Assembly (NCBI GenBank): GCA_000436035.1
Contig: FR893246.1
Coordinates: forward strand, 1-17,194
Direction: 5' to 3'
DNA: 17,194 bases
Source: Prevotella sp. CAG:732
GTDB taxonomy: Bacteria; Bacteroidota; Bacteroidia; Bacteroidales; Bacteroidaceae
Positions 1 through 7,350 of this stretch are shown one piece after another. The notes below the pieces were generated by a model that searched no databases, had not been told where the DNA came from, and was given only the letters and a program-made list of their open reading frames with translations. Position 1 is the stretch's first letter. Every line of letters begins with the position of its first letter. Both the position numbers and the translations under genes were made by a program.

Positions 1-126
1 GTCATCATCCACGGCATCCTGCACCTCTGCGGCATCAACGACAAGGGGCCAGGTGAGCGTGAAATCATGGAGGAGAATGAGAACAAGGCTCTCGCCCTGC
101 TCGAAGGCGCTTCCATTTTGAAGTAA
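1..126 (+). CDS. ybeY: Endoribonuclease YbeY, C-terminal fragment
   Basis: This is the last 41 codons of a gene that begins before the window. YbeY is a metal-dependent endoribonuclease involved in 16S rRNA 3'-end maturation and ribosome quality control in the cytoplasm. The visible evidence is the family's metal-site segment HGILHLCGIND followed by the typical helical tail with Met-Glu-Glu. The usual site reads H-x3-H-x5-H; here the third ligand position is Asp. I believe this substitution is common in Bacteroidota, but I state that from memory. The gene ends with TAA at 124-126 and runs into a TGTTACA repeat and a hairpin terminator. The identification rests on a short fragment but a very characteristic motif. 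Confidence 0.85.
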   Translation, partial: VIIHGILHLCGINDKGPGEREIMEENENKALALLEGASILK

Positions 127-160
127 AAACAACTGTTACACGGTTACAACTGTTAACAGT
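127..160 (+). repeat. Dispersed TGTTACA-unit intergenic repeat, copy 1
   Basis: The segment starts right after the ybeY stop codon. It contains AACAACTGTTACACGGTTAC and then a further ACTGTTAACAG unit. The same pattern occurs at 3801-3834, 7996-8027, 9696-9722 (inverted) and 13538-13566 (inverted). It consists of CTGTTACA units spaced 8-10 bases apart, and every copy is intergenic. Confidence 0.75.
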
Positions 161-170
161 GAGAAAATAG

Positions 171-213
171 ATAAAGGGAGATTCCAATAGAAAAGTTTGG
201 ATTCTCCCTTTAT
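171..213. terminator. Bidirectional hairpin terminator between ybeY and dus
   Basis: The arm ATAAAGGGAGATTCCAA (171-187) pairs with 197-213 over 17 bases with one mismatch, around a 9-base loop. The outer A/T pairs give T-rich tails in both directions. It lies between two convergent genes, which fits termination from both sides. Confidence 0.75.
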
Positions 214-220
214 CAGTATA

Positions 221-1207
221 TTATTGTATCGCTTTGATTCTCTCCCTGCATTCCTTCAATATCGCAGTGAGCTCTTCCACTTTCGTGGCTCTCAGCATGG
301 CGATTCTGGTCTGTCGGAAGTCGGGGATGCCCTTGAAGATAGGGGAGGCAGCGAGATGACGGCGAGTGTGGAGGATGCCACGATACTCGTCAATGCGCTC
401 CACATTGATGCGGAGCTGTTCCTCCAAGAGGTCGATTTTCTCATCCACCGTCAATGGGGCGGCACCTGTATTGTCGAGATAATCACGGATTTCCTTGAAT
501 ATCCAAGGTCTGCCGAAGGTGGCTCTGCCAATCATCACGGCATCCACGCCATAGCGATCGAAGGCAAGCTTGGCTTCCTCAGGAGTGGCGATGTCACCAT
601 TGCCGATGATAGGGATGTGGATGCGAGGATTGTTCTTCACCTCACCGATGAGGCTCCAGTCTGCCTCGCCCGTGTACATCTGGCTTCGGGTTCTGCCATG
701 GATGGTAAGGGCTTGGATGCCACAATCCTGCAACTGCTCGGCTAATTCGGTGATGATGAGGTTGTCGCAATCCCATCCCAGACGGGTCTTCACGGTGACT
801 GGCACGTTCACTGCCTTCACCACCTCACGAGTGATGTCGAGCAACAAAGGGATGTTGCGGAGCATACCTGCTCCCGCTCCCTTGCCTGCCACCTTCTTGA
901 CCGGACAACCGAAGTTGAGGTCGATGACATCGGGATGCGCTTGCTCCACTATCTTGGCAGCCTCCACCATATCGGCGGTAGTGCGACCATATATCTGAAT
1001 GCCCACAGGACGTTCCTCGTCACTGATGGTCAACTTGTTGACGGTCGATTTGATCGAGCGCACCAAGGCTTCTGCCGACACGAACTCGGTATAAACCATA
1101 GCGGCACCAAATCGTTTGCAGAGCATACGAAATCCAATATCTGTCACGTCTTCCATCGGAGCGAGGAAGAGGGGCTGAGGCCCAAATTCTATATTTCCTA
1201 TTTTCAT
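221..1207 (-). CDS. dusB: tRNA-dihydrouridine synthase (DusB/NifR3 type)
   Basis: This 328-residue protein belongs to the FMN-dependent Dus family, which reduces uridine to dihydrouridine in the D-loop of tRNA using NAD(P)H. The TIM-barrel start LFLAPMEDVTD (residues 13-23), the segment DLNFGCPVKKVAGKGAG with the catalytic Cys at 101, the VKTRLGWD phosphate-binding strand (139-146), HGRTRSQMYTG and the IGNGDI and IGRATFGRPWIF motifs are all present. Length matches the family. I start at the ATG at 1207. A longer reading would need a TTG overlapping the promoter's -7 box. The gene has its own promoter in the short gap after dprA and ends at the convergent terminator. The exact subtype (B rather than A or C) is inferred from the NFGCP motif and overall layout. 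Confidence 0.92.
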   Translation of the reverse strand: MKIGNIEFGPQPLFLAPMEDVTDIGFRMLCKRFGAAMVYTEFVSAEALVRSIKSTVNKLTISDEERPVGIQIYGRTTADMVEAAKIVEQAHPDVIDLNFGCPVKKVAGKGAGAGMLRNIPLLLDITREVVKAVNVPVTVKTRLGWDCDNLIITELAEQLQDCGIQALTIHGRTRSQMYTGEADWSLIGEVKNNPRIHIPIIGNGDIATPEEAKLAFDRYGVDAVMIGRATFGRPWIFKEIRDYLDNTGAAPLTVDEKIDLLEEQLRINVERIDEYRGILHTRRHLAASPIFKGIPDFRQTRIAMLRATKVEELTAILKECRERIKAIQ

Positions 1208-1228
1208 GAATCTAACTTTTTGCGGCTG

Positions 1229-1257
1229 CAAAGTTACTGCAAATTTTTGAAAATCAA
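1229..1257 (-). promoter_or_regulatory. Bacteroidota-type promoter for dusB
   Basis: On the minus strand, TTG (1257-1255) is followed by 18 bases and TAACTTTG (1236-1229), matching the TTTG/TAnnTTTG pattern of the main sigma factor in this phylum. Transcription would start near 1222, about 15 bases before the ATG at 1207. The dprA stop codon lies just upstream. Confidence 0.6.
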
Positions 1258-1262
1258 GAAGA

Positions 1263-2390
1263 CTACATCAACAAATGATACATTCCCCCTGCCAATGTCT
1301 TGATGATGCCCTTCATCTCCAGGGTGAAGAGGAGGGCAGGGAGGCGAGTCACCTCGATGTGGGCTTGTACGGAGATGACGTTGATTTGCAAGTCGTTGTG
1401 CTGGGTGAGGACATCCACGATGGCTTGCTCTTCTGCCGAGAGGTCGGGGAAGAGACTTCGCTCGATGCCTTGTCGCTTGGCTTGCATCAGCTTCGAGTCG
1501 TCTTGCCATCCCATGTCCTTCACGAAGTCGGCGGCACTGGTGAGGAGCGTGGCACCATTCGAGCGGATGAGGTTGTTGCAGCCCTCGCTGTAGTAGTCGC
1601 CTATCCTGCCAGGGAAGGCGAAGACATCACGGTTGTAGGCTTGCGAGATCTCGCACGTGATGAGGCCTCCACCATGGGCGGCACTCTCTATCAAGATGCA
1701 AGCATCCGACATGCCTGCCACGATGCGGTTGCGGCGCACGAAGTTGATTTTGTCGGCGTTCGTCTGGGTGAGAAACTCGGTAAGCAGTCCTCCTTGCTCC
1801 GTCATTCTGCGAGCCGTCTCCTTGTGTCGGGAAGGGTAGAGGTCGTCCAAGCCATGCGCCAACACGCCCACCGTCTCATATCCCTTGTCGAGGGCTTGTC
1901 GATGCGCCAAGATATCTACTCCGTATGCCAAACCGCTCACAATGAGTACTTGCGGACAGAGCTGCCTGAGGTCGCTCACGAAGCGGCGGATGAGGTCCTC
2001 GCCGTAAGGAGTGCAGTGGCGAGTGCCCACAATGTTGATGACTCGTTGCTGGTTGAGGTTGGCATTGCCCTTGTAGAAGAGCATGAGTGGGGCATCGTCG
2101 CATTCCTTCAGACGCTGGGGATAGCGGTCGTCATTCATACAGATGGCTTCTATGCCATAGCGTAGGTCGTACTCCAGTTCCACCTCGGCTCTCTTGCGTG
2201 CCTCGTCGGTGTTGGCGAGGGCGGCGAGGAGCTTGGGCGAGGCATCGGGGAGGATGTCTTGGATGTTGTCCTTGTTCTCTAGGATAGTTGTTGCCGAACC
2301 CACCTTGCGGTAGAGGTCGAGCATTCCGGCAAGGCTGAAATAGTTCAGTCTCGTCAGCACGATTGTATTTAGTATTTCTTGTTGATCCAT
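1263..2390 (-). CDS. dprA: DNA-processing protein DprA (Smf)
   Basis: DprA binds incoming single-stranded DNA and loads RecA during natural transformation. In species not known to be competent its role is less clear. The 375-residue protein has an N-terminal helical SAM/HhH-like part (about 1-65). The Rossmann-like DprA core follows, with IVGTRHCTPYG (120-130), SGLAYGVDILAH (152-163) and NFVRRNRIVAG (217-227), then the glycine-rich AAHGGGLIT. A C-terminal winged-helix part ends the protein (about 315-375). The start ATG at 2390 overlaps the stop of the upstream DUF2851 gene (TGATG), which suggests translational coupling. Open frame continues upstream of this ATG, but that stretch is antisense-like low-quality sequence inside the neighbouring gene, so I exclude it. 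Confidence 0.93.
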   Translation of the reverse strand: MDQQEILNTIVLTRLNYFSLAGMLDLYRKVGSATTILENKDNIQDILPDASPKLLAALANTDEARKRAEVELEYDLRYGIEAICMNDDRYPQRLKECDDAPLMLFYKGNANLNQQRVINIVGTRHCTPYGEDLIRRFVSDLRQLCPQVLIVSGLAYGVDILAHRQALDKGYETVGVLAHGLDDLYPSRHKETARRMTEQGGLLTEFLTQTNADKINFVRRNRIVAGMSDACILIESAAHGGGLITCEISQAYNRDVFAFPGRIGDYYSEGCNNLIRSNGATLLTSAADFVKDMGWQDDSKLMQAKRQGIERSLFPDLSAEEQAIVDVLTQHNDLQINVISVQAHIEVTRLPALLFTLEMKGIIKTLAGGMYHLLM

Positions 2391-3685
2391 CACTTTCTCT
2401 TTAAGTATTCGTATCCGATGCGACAGCGGAGGCATTCCTTCTTGTCGCAATATTCTTTCTTCAGTTGGATGAGGGCTTGGCTGTCCCCGGCGTTCTCCAC
2501 TGGCAATCCGCATTGCTGCCACATTCTCACGATATGGTTGTTCTCGGCGTGGAGTGATTCGAGGAAGTCGAAGGCTCGGTCGCAGTATTTCTCCTCTCCT
2601 CGGTGTCTGCCGTAGGCGAAGAGGATGGGGATGACGGTGTTGATGACGAGCAGGTTGAGCGAAAAAGGCGAGATGTGCTTCTCGTTGCGGATGCTCTCGC
2701 TTCCGAAGGTGTAGTGTGTCTCCCAGTAGTGTGTCACCGAGGTGGAGAGTACCTGTTTCGCTTCCTTCACCGAAGTGGCATCGAGCAGTTGGCTGAGGCT
2801 CGCCTTGCGCTGAAAGTAGAGGTTGGCGAGTTGCGAGAGGCGGATGTGAGGGAAGTTCTGTGGGCGCAGGCGAAGGAATCGCCATAGCTTGCTGTCCATC
2901 GGTGTGAGCGAGAACTTATGGGCGAGATAGAGATACTCATTCCGAAGCTTCGAGAAATTGCCATCGTTGAGTGCATCCTTTTGGTATTTTTCGGGGATGG
3001 TGTTCAGTTCCAGGAGACCTGCCTGACCTAGGAAGATGGCTTCTATCTGGAAGAGGTTGTCTCGATGATGATCCACCGAGTGGAGGGGAATGCCGAGTGC
3101 CCATTGCTCGAAGGCGTCGCCGTTGATGCCGAAGCCATAGTTGCGTGCGAGGGTTACGAAGTAGGCGTTCTCCCAGTCGCCATTGCATTGGCGCACACGC
3201 TGCTCGATGGCATCCGTCTTCTGCGAGAGGCGTTCCGTCTGTAGGGCACTCATCCAGGAATGCACGGTGAGTCGGGTGAGCGAGGGGATGATTTGATAGC
3301 AAGGAGGATATTGGTCGATGCTCAATAGTTCCTTGTAGTGGCGCATCACATTGTCGGGGATGCTGAGCAGCATCTGCGTGAGCGGTTCGCCCTTAGAGTT
3401 TCTAGCCTCTAGGTCGATGATGCCGCATACGTGGAGGATGACGTTGTCATATCGCTCGTCCTTTTCGTGGCCGTGCAGATACCAGTCGCTCGCCTTGTCG
3501 TGAATCTCCACGTTGCCCACCCAGAGTGTGCCGTTGATTTTCACTTTTGCATTGAAAAAGTCGGGACCGGCATTGCGGTTGTGCAATCCGGGGTCGATGA
3601 CTTCCACCGGCTGATGCAACGTGGTGGAGAGAGGGGAGAGCGGAAACAGTTTGTGTTTCCACACATAATGCAATAATTGCTCCAT
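2390..3685 (-). CDS. DUF2851 family protein, possibly nuclease-like
   Basis: This 431-residue protein carries the hallmark of the DUF2851 family common in Bacteroidota: NAGPDFFNAKVKI (38-50), GNVEIH (57-62), SDWYLHGH (66-73) and YDNVILHV (79-86). The spacing of GPD, V-E-I-H and the following histidines resembles a PD-(D/E)xK-type nuclease core, but that likeness is my inference and no function is established from the sequence. The C-terminus has a cysteine cluster (CDKKECLRC) that could bind metal. No signal peptide or membrane segment is visible, so it is probably cytoplasmic. It is translationally coupled to dprA, which makes a role in DNA handling plausible. I found no convincing TAnnTTTG box directly upstream, so it may be read through from the thioesterase gene. 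Confidence 0.8.
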   Translation of the reverse strand: MEQLLHYVWKHKLFPLSPLSTTLHQPVEVIDPGLHNRNAGPDFFNAKVKINGTLWVGNVEIHDKASDWYLHGHEKDERYDNVILHVCGIIDLEARNSKGEPLTQMLLSIPDNVMRHYKELLSIDQYPPCYQIIPSLTRLTVHSWMSALQTERLSQKTDAIEQRVRQCNGDWENAYFVTLARNYGFGINGDAFEQWALGIPLHSVDHHRDNLFQIEAIFLGQAGLLELNTIPEKYQKDALNDGNFSKLRNEYLYLAHKFSLTPMDSKLWRFLRLRPQNFPHIRLSQLANLYFQRKASLSQLLDATSVKEAKQVLSTSVTHYWETHYTFGSESIRNEKHISPFSLNLLVINTVIPILFAYGRHRGEEKYCDRAFDFLESLHAENNHIVRMWQQCGLPVENAGDSQALIQLKKEYCDKKECLRCRIGYEYLKRK

Positions 3686-3800
3686 AATGGTTTTCTGTTT
3701 ATTTGGTTATTGTTTATTGGGATTTCTTGGGAATTTAGGGGAAGTTAAGGGACAATAGTTTTCGTGAATGAATTGTCTTCGCTGGGTTTTCGCCTATGGG

Positions 3801-3834
3801 AAAAACAACTGTTACACTGTTACATTGTTACACT
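3801..3834 (+). repeat. TGTTACA-unit repeat, copy 2
   Basis: It reads AAAAACAACTGTTACACTGT and then TACATTGTTACAC in the gap between the thioesterase and DUF2851 genes. The rest of that 201-bp gap shows no gene. Confidence 0.75.
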
Positions 3835-3871
3835 TGCCAAGAGGAAGAGTGCTGAAACTTCTTATTGCAAG

Positions 3872-3898
3872 AGAATTCTTCACTCTTCACTCTTCGCT
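3872..3898 (-). repeat. GAAGAGTGAAGA-type repeat at the end of the thioesterase gene
   Basis: On the minus strand the sequence is GAGCGAAGAGTGAAGAGTGA followed by AGAATTC. It supplies the final Ser-Glu-Glu codons and the TGA stop of the thioesterase, then runs past it. It matches 23 of 27 positions of a block inside the M16 peptidase gene (10333-10359). Repeats of this type are widespread in Bacteroidota genomes, as far as I recall. Confidence 0.6.
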
Positions 3899-4285
3899 CA
3901 GCAGCGCCTTGTCGTACTCTTCGCTATTGCCGAGCTTGCCATTGATGAGGCACACCAGCTCCACTGTGGCGCGGAGGCAGAGTCGCTCGTCGGAGGCACG
4001 GAAGATGTCTTGGTGGAAGATGTATCTCACTCCCTGCTTCTCCAGCCAGAGGCGAGAGATAAACTCGTCATCGCACTGCAATGGCGTCTTGTACTGCAAG
4101 TTCATGCGAGCCACCACGGCATCCACACCCTTGCGGTGCATCTCGGCGAAGCTGAGGCCTCGCTTCTGTAGGAAGAGGTGACGGGTATGCTCCATGTAGT
4201 GCAGGTAGTTGGCATTGTTGACGATGCCCTCGATGTCGCACTCATAGTCGCGCACCTCCATCTTTGTCTCAAATATGTATTTCAT
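3887..4285 (-). CDS. Acyl-CoA thioesterase, 4HBT/YbgC hotdog family
   Basis: A single hotdog domain of 132 residues, the normal size for this family. The sequence YECDIEGIVNNANYLHYMEHTR (split here as YECDIEG and IVNNANYLHYM) carries the catalytic Asp at 17 and the conserved N-N-A-N-Y helix start. Family members hydrolyse short or aromatic acyl-CoA thioesters in the cytoplasm. The substrate cannot be read from this sequence. The ATG at 4285 is preceded by an A/T-rich leader with a small hairpin (AGGGC/GCCCT). The last residues and stop codon come from a dispersed GAAGAG repeat, so the C-terminus may differ from close relatives. It may be the first gene of a transcript continuing into the DUF2851 gene and dprA. 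Confidence 0.88.
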   Translation of the reverse strand: MKYIFETKMEVRDYECDIEGIVNNANYLHYMEHTRHLFLQKRGLSFAEMHRKGVDAVVARMNLQYKTPLQCDDEFISRLWLEKQGVRYIFHQDIFRASDERLCLRATVELVCLINGKLGNSEEYDKALLSEE

Positions 4286-4338
4286 ACATTCATTACTTTT
4301 GAATCCTATTTTATAAGGGCAAAAGCCCTAAAACACTG

Positions 4339-4346
4339 CAAAAATA
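4339..4346 (-). promoter_or_regulatory. Possible -7 box for the thioesterase gene
   Basis: TATTTTTG on the minus strand fits TAnnTTTG and would start transcription about 45 bases before the ATG. No good -33 element is seen at the right distance, so support is weak. Confidence 0.3.
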
Positions 4347-4421
4347 AGCAAATTTTTCTATTTATTACTATATTCCGAGTGTTTTTTACTAAAATAAGGG
4401 TGTTTTTTGCAGAAAAATGAT

Positions 4422-4429
4422 TATTTTTG
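4422..4429 (+). promoter_or_regulatory. Possible -7 box for the dapB-lepB transcript
   Basis: TATTTTTG fits TAnnTTTG. The -33 match is poor (nearest TTTTTTG ends only 12 bases away). The roughly 115-base leader to the dapB ATG holds two small hairpins, CCGAA/TTCGG at 4430-4442 and TACGGT/ACCGTA at 4483-4499, which could affect expression. Confidence 0.35.
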
Positions 4430-4552
4430 CCGAAACGTTCGGATGAAAGGCCGAAATCAAGAGGAGAAAGCGAAGGTGCTAATACGGTGTTTTACCGTAA
4501 CATGTAGTCTAACTCTCTAGGAATGAGTAAAAACAATAAAAACAAGATAAAG

Positions 4553-5314
4553 ATGAAAATTGCTTTGATCGGCTATGGCAAGATGGGACACATGATCGAG
4601 GAGATCGCCCTGCAGCGTGGCCATGAAATCGTTTGTAAGATTGACGTGAATAACCCTGAGGACATCGACAGCCCTGAGTTCTGCTCGGCTGATGTCGCTA
4701 TCGAGTTTACCAACCCTACTGCCGCTTACGGCAACTATTTGAAGGCTTTCGCTCACAACGTGAAGGTGGTGAGTGGCTCTACTGGTTGGATGAAAGACCA
4801 CAAGGAAGACGTGGAGAAACTCTGTGCTGATGGCAAGCAAACCCTCTTCTGGGCTTCCAACTTCAGCATCGGCGTGGCTATCTTCTCTGCCGTCAACCGC
4901 TATCTCGCCAAGATTATGAACGGTTTCCCACAGTACTCCGTGTGCATGCAGGAGACCCACCACGTACATAAGCTCGACGCTCCCAGCGGCACTGCCATCA
5001 CCCTGGCTGAGGAAATCATCGACAACGTGGATAGAAAGAAGGACTGGAAGCGTGGCGTGACCTACTGGACAAACGATGGTCATAGCGATGAGGGCGACCA
5101 GAACATCACCGACGAGGACTTGGTCATCAACTGTGTGCGTGATGGCGAGGTGCCAGGCATCCATGCCGTGATGTACGACTCTGAGGCTGATATGATTACC
5201 ATCGAGCATAGCGCTCACTCTCGCAAGGGATTCGCTCTCGGTGCCGTATTGGCAGCTGAGTTCACCGCCAACCATAGCGGCTTGCTCACCACATCTGATT
5301 TGTTTAAGTTCTAA
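4553..5314 (+). CDS. dapB: 4-hydroxy-tetrahydrodipicolinate reductase
   Basis: DapB reduces 4-hydroxy-tetrahydrodipicolinate with NAD(P)H in the lysine and diaminopimelate pathway, feeding peptidoglycan synthesis. The 253-residue protein begins with the nucleotide-binding strand MKIALIGYGKMG. It has the ASNFSIG segment (101-107), the catalytic ETHHVHKLDAPSGTA block with His136/His137 and Lys140, and a C-terminal EHSAHSRKGFALGA. I prefer the ATG at 4553 because it gives the family's standard N-terminus and follows an A-rich leader typical of this phylum. An in-frame ATG at 4523 would add ten residues (MSKNNKNKIK). It is followed after 45 bases by lepB on the same strand. Confidence 0.95.
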   Translation: MKIALIGYGKMGHMIEEIALQRGHEIVCKIDVNNPEDIDSPEFCSADVAIEFTNPTAAYGNYLKAFAHNVKVVSGSTGWMKDHKEDVEKLCADGKQTLFWASNFSIGVAIFSAVNRYLAKIMNGFPQYSVCMQETHHVHKLDAPSGTAITLAEEIIDNVDRKKDWKRGVTYWTNDGHSDEGDQNITDEDLVINCVRDGEVPGIHAVMYDSEADMITIEHSAHSRKGFALGAVLAAEFTANHSGLLTTSDLFKF

Positions 5315-5359
5315 ATTAAGAGAAAGGAATGCTTGACGTTTTCCTTTTCACAAGAAAAT

Positions 5360-6808
5360 ATGATAGACAAAGAGAAACAACAACTGAACATGAAGGTGCA
5401 GTGGGCGAAATTCGCCGTAGTCATCGTGCTGTACCTCGCATTCTTGATATGGCTGAAGAGCTGGCTGGGACTCATCGTGGTGCCATTCATCTACGACATT
5501 TACATCACCAAGAAGATACGTTGGCAGTGGTGGAAGGACGAGGAAGGTCCGGTGCGCTTCATCATGAGTTGGGTGGATGCCATCGTCTTCGCCCTCGTGG
5601 CAGTGTATTTCATCAATCTCTTCTTCTTCCAGAACTACGTGATTCCATCTAGCTCCTTGGAGAAGAGCCTCCTCACGGGCGACTACCTCTTCGTGAGCAA
5701 GGTGAGCTACGGACCTCGCATCCCTGAGACACCGCTCACCATGCCTTTGACCCAGCACACCATGCCGCTCGTCAATGTGAAGAGCTACCTGGAGTGGCCT
5801 CACTGGGATTACCGCCGTGTGAAGGGATTGGGCAACGTGAAGCTCAACGACATCGTGGTGTTCAACTATCCTGCTGGCGATACCCTCGTCAATGAGGAGC
5901 GCTACCAGGCTCAGGACTACTATCAGATGGTATATAGCTTCGGCGAGCAGATACTGGACCAAAACGGTCAGGCGAAAGACGTGCGCACGATGAATCCTCT
6001 GCAGCAGCGTCGCTACTTCGAGCAGGTGTATAACATCGGCCGCAGTTACATCGCCAATACCCCAGGCGAGTATGGCGACATCATCAGCCGTCCTACCGAC
6101 CGCCGAGAGAACTACGTGAAGCGATGCGTGGGCTTGCCAGGACAGACCCTCCAAATCAAGAATCGCATCGTATATCTCGATGGCAAGGCCAACAAGGAGC
6201 CTGACAACGTGCAATATACCTATAAGATGAAGCTCAAGGGCGAGTTCCCTGTCGAACTAGCCGACCAGCTTGGCATCACCAACGAAGACCTCCTCACCTA
6301 CAATCAGACGGGAGCCATCCCTCTGACCCATAAGGCTTACGAGGCTTTGAAGGCGAACAAGAACTTGGTGCAGAGCATCTCCATCAATACTGATGCCACC
6401 TATGGCGACCTCTATCCGCTGAACGCTTATACCGGTTGGACGCGCGACAACTACGGTCCGGTGTGGATTCCGAAGAAGGGCAAGTCGATAGCCCTCACGC
6501 TGAAGAACCTTCCTGTGTATGAGCGCTGCATCAAGGTGTATGAGGGCAACGACCTGAAGGTGGATAACAAGGGCAACATCTTCATCAATGGCAAACAGGC
6601 GAAGAGCTACACCTTCAAGCTCGACTACTACTGGATGATGGGTGACAACCGTCATAACTCAGCCGACTCACGCTACTGGGGCTTCGTGCCAGAAGACCAT
6701 ATCGTGGGCAAGCCTATCTTTATCTGGTGGAGCCACAGCCCAGACCATCCGGGCTTCTCCGGTATCCGCTGGAACCGCCTCTTCACGTTTGTGGATAATA
6801 TCAAGTAA
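5360..6808 (+). CDS. lepB: Signal peptidase I, active form
   Basis: Type I signal peptidase cleaves signal peptides from exported proteins at the outer face of the inner membrane. At 482 residues it is long, as is usual in Bacteroidota. Hydrophobic stretches at about 18-45 (one or two segments) and 71-90 precede the catalytic domain. The nucleophile motif is IPSSSLEKSLLTGD with Ser99; Leu replaces the usual Met after the serine. The catalytic Lys254 lies in NYVKRCVGLPGQT, and the final conserved box is MMGDNRHNSADSRYWGFVPE (427-446). The middle part (about 180-240 and 285-400) is a large insertion compared with short bacterial enzymes. The ATG at 5360 is chosen; an upstream TTG lacks support. 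A degenerate paralogue starts two bases after its stop. Confidence 0.93.
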   Translation: MIDKEKQQLNMKVQWAKFAVVIVLYLAFLIWLKSWLGLIVVPFIYDIYITKKIRWQWWKDEEGPVRFIMSWVDAIVFALVAVYFINLFFFQNYVIPSSSLEKSLLTGDYLFVSKVSYGPRIPETPLTMPLTQHTMPLVNVKSYLEWPHWDYRRVKGLGNVKLNDIVVFNYPAGDTLVNEERYQAQDYYQMVYSFGEQILDQNGQAKDVRTMNPLQQRRYFEQVYNIGRSYIANTPGEYGDIISRPTDRRENYVKRCVGLPGQTLQIKNRIVYLDGKANKEPDNVQYTYKMKLKGEFPVELADQLGITNEDLLTYNQTGAIPLTHKAYEALKANKNLVQSISINTDATYGDLYPLNAYTGWTRDNYGPVWIPKKGKSIALTLKNLPVYERCIKVYEGNDLKVDNKGNIFINGKQAKSYTFKLDYYWMMGDNRHNSADSRYWGFVPEDHIVGKPIFIWWSHSPDHPGFSGIRWNRLFTFVDNIK

Positions 6809-6810
6809 GT

Positions 6811-7284
6811 TTGAAAATAGCTATCAAATTCCTGATCTCGTTGGTGCTGGCATTGCTCCTCGCTTGGGTAATCCGCACCTACGCATTCACTGTCTATTCG
6901 GTGCCTTCGGGCGGTCTGCCGCCTCACTTGAAGGGGGGCAACCGAGTGATAGTGAACAGGATTGATTGCGACCGATTTGGGCGTGGCGAGACGATAGTTT
7001 TCACCGATTCGGTGGAGTGCGTGGTCACCCCGAAGTCGAAATATACGGGCAAGTCGATGGAAGGTTATCGCTCGAAAGGTTGGAAAGAGGCGTTTTTCAT
7101 CGGTCGCATCGTGCGCTTGCCAGGCGACACCATCCGATTGGGCAAGAGCCAGTACATCATCCCTACCATCTGCTGTGAGCGTTGTGGCTGCAAGGATTGC
7201 CGCTACTACCTCGTCAAGACGGCAGGGGGCGAGACGCTTGTCCACAAGCATCAGATAGTGGGCAAGGCGTATAAGATATTCTAA
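6811..7284 (+). CDS. Signal peptidase I-like protein lacking both catalytic residues
   Basis: This 157-residue protein has one N-terminal membrane segment (about 5-22), then VYSVPSGGLPPHLKGGNRVIVNR, the equivalent of the signal peptidase nucleophile box. The serine before the conserved Met/Leu is replaced by Gly35. The lysine box reads FFIGRIVRLPGDT, with Gly98 where Lys is needed. The C-terminal GDNR...SRYWG box is absent. A cysteine-rich segment CCERCGCKDC (121-130) could bind metal or form disulfides. It is thus probably not a peptidase; it may assist or modulate LepB, but that is speculation. Translation seems to begin at TTG 6811, since no in-frame ATG or GTG is suitably placed and a stop lies just upstream. 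The reading frame is intact, which argues against a decaying pseudogene. Confidence 0.8.
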   Translation: MKIAIKFLISLVLALLLAWVIRTYAFTVYSVPSGGLPPHLKGGNRVIVNRIDCDRFGRGETIVFTDSVECVVTPKSKYTGKSMEGYRSKGWKEAFFIGRIVRLPGDTIRLGKSQYIIPTICCERCGCKDCRYYLVKTAGGETLVHKHQIVGKAYKIF

Positions 7285-7350
7285 GTGAAGAATACTCTGG
7301 CTTAGAATGCGCTCATTTATTATTTATTCATTATAATTAATAATTTAATT

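Noticed and set aside
2391..2885. A 165-residue N-terminal extension of DprA
   Set aside because: It is out of frame with, and fully inside, the DUF2851 gene; its composition is typical of a shadow frame, and the ATG at 2390 gives a normal DprA length.
3764..4181. Two plus-strand frames opposite the thioesterase gene
   Set aside because: They have no family resemblance, overlap each other, and run over a repeat and the antisense of a clear hotdog domain.
4517..5275. A 252-residue minus-strand frame opposite dapB
   Set aside because: dapB has every family motif on the plus strand; long antisense frames are common here because of strong codon bias. The same applies to long frames opposite lepB, the WbqC-like gene, the kinase and the flavodiiron gene.
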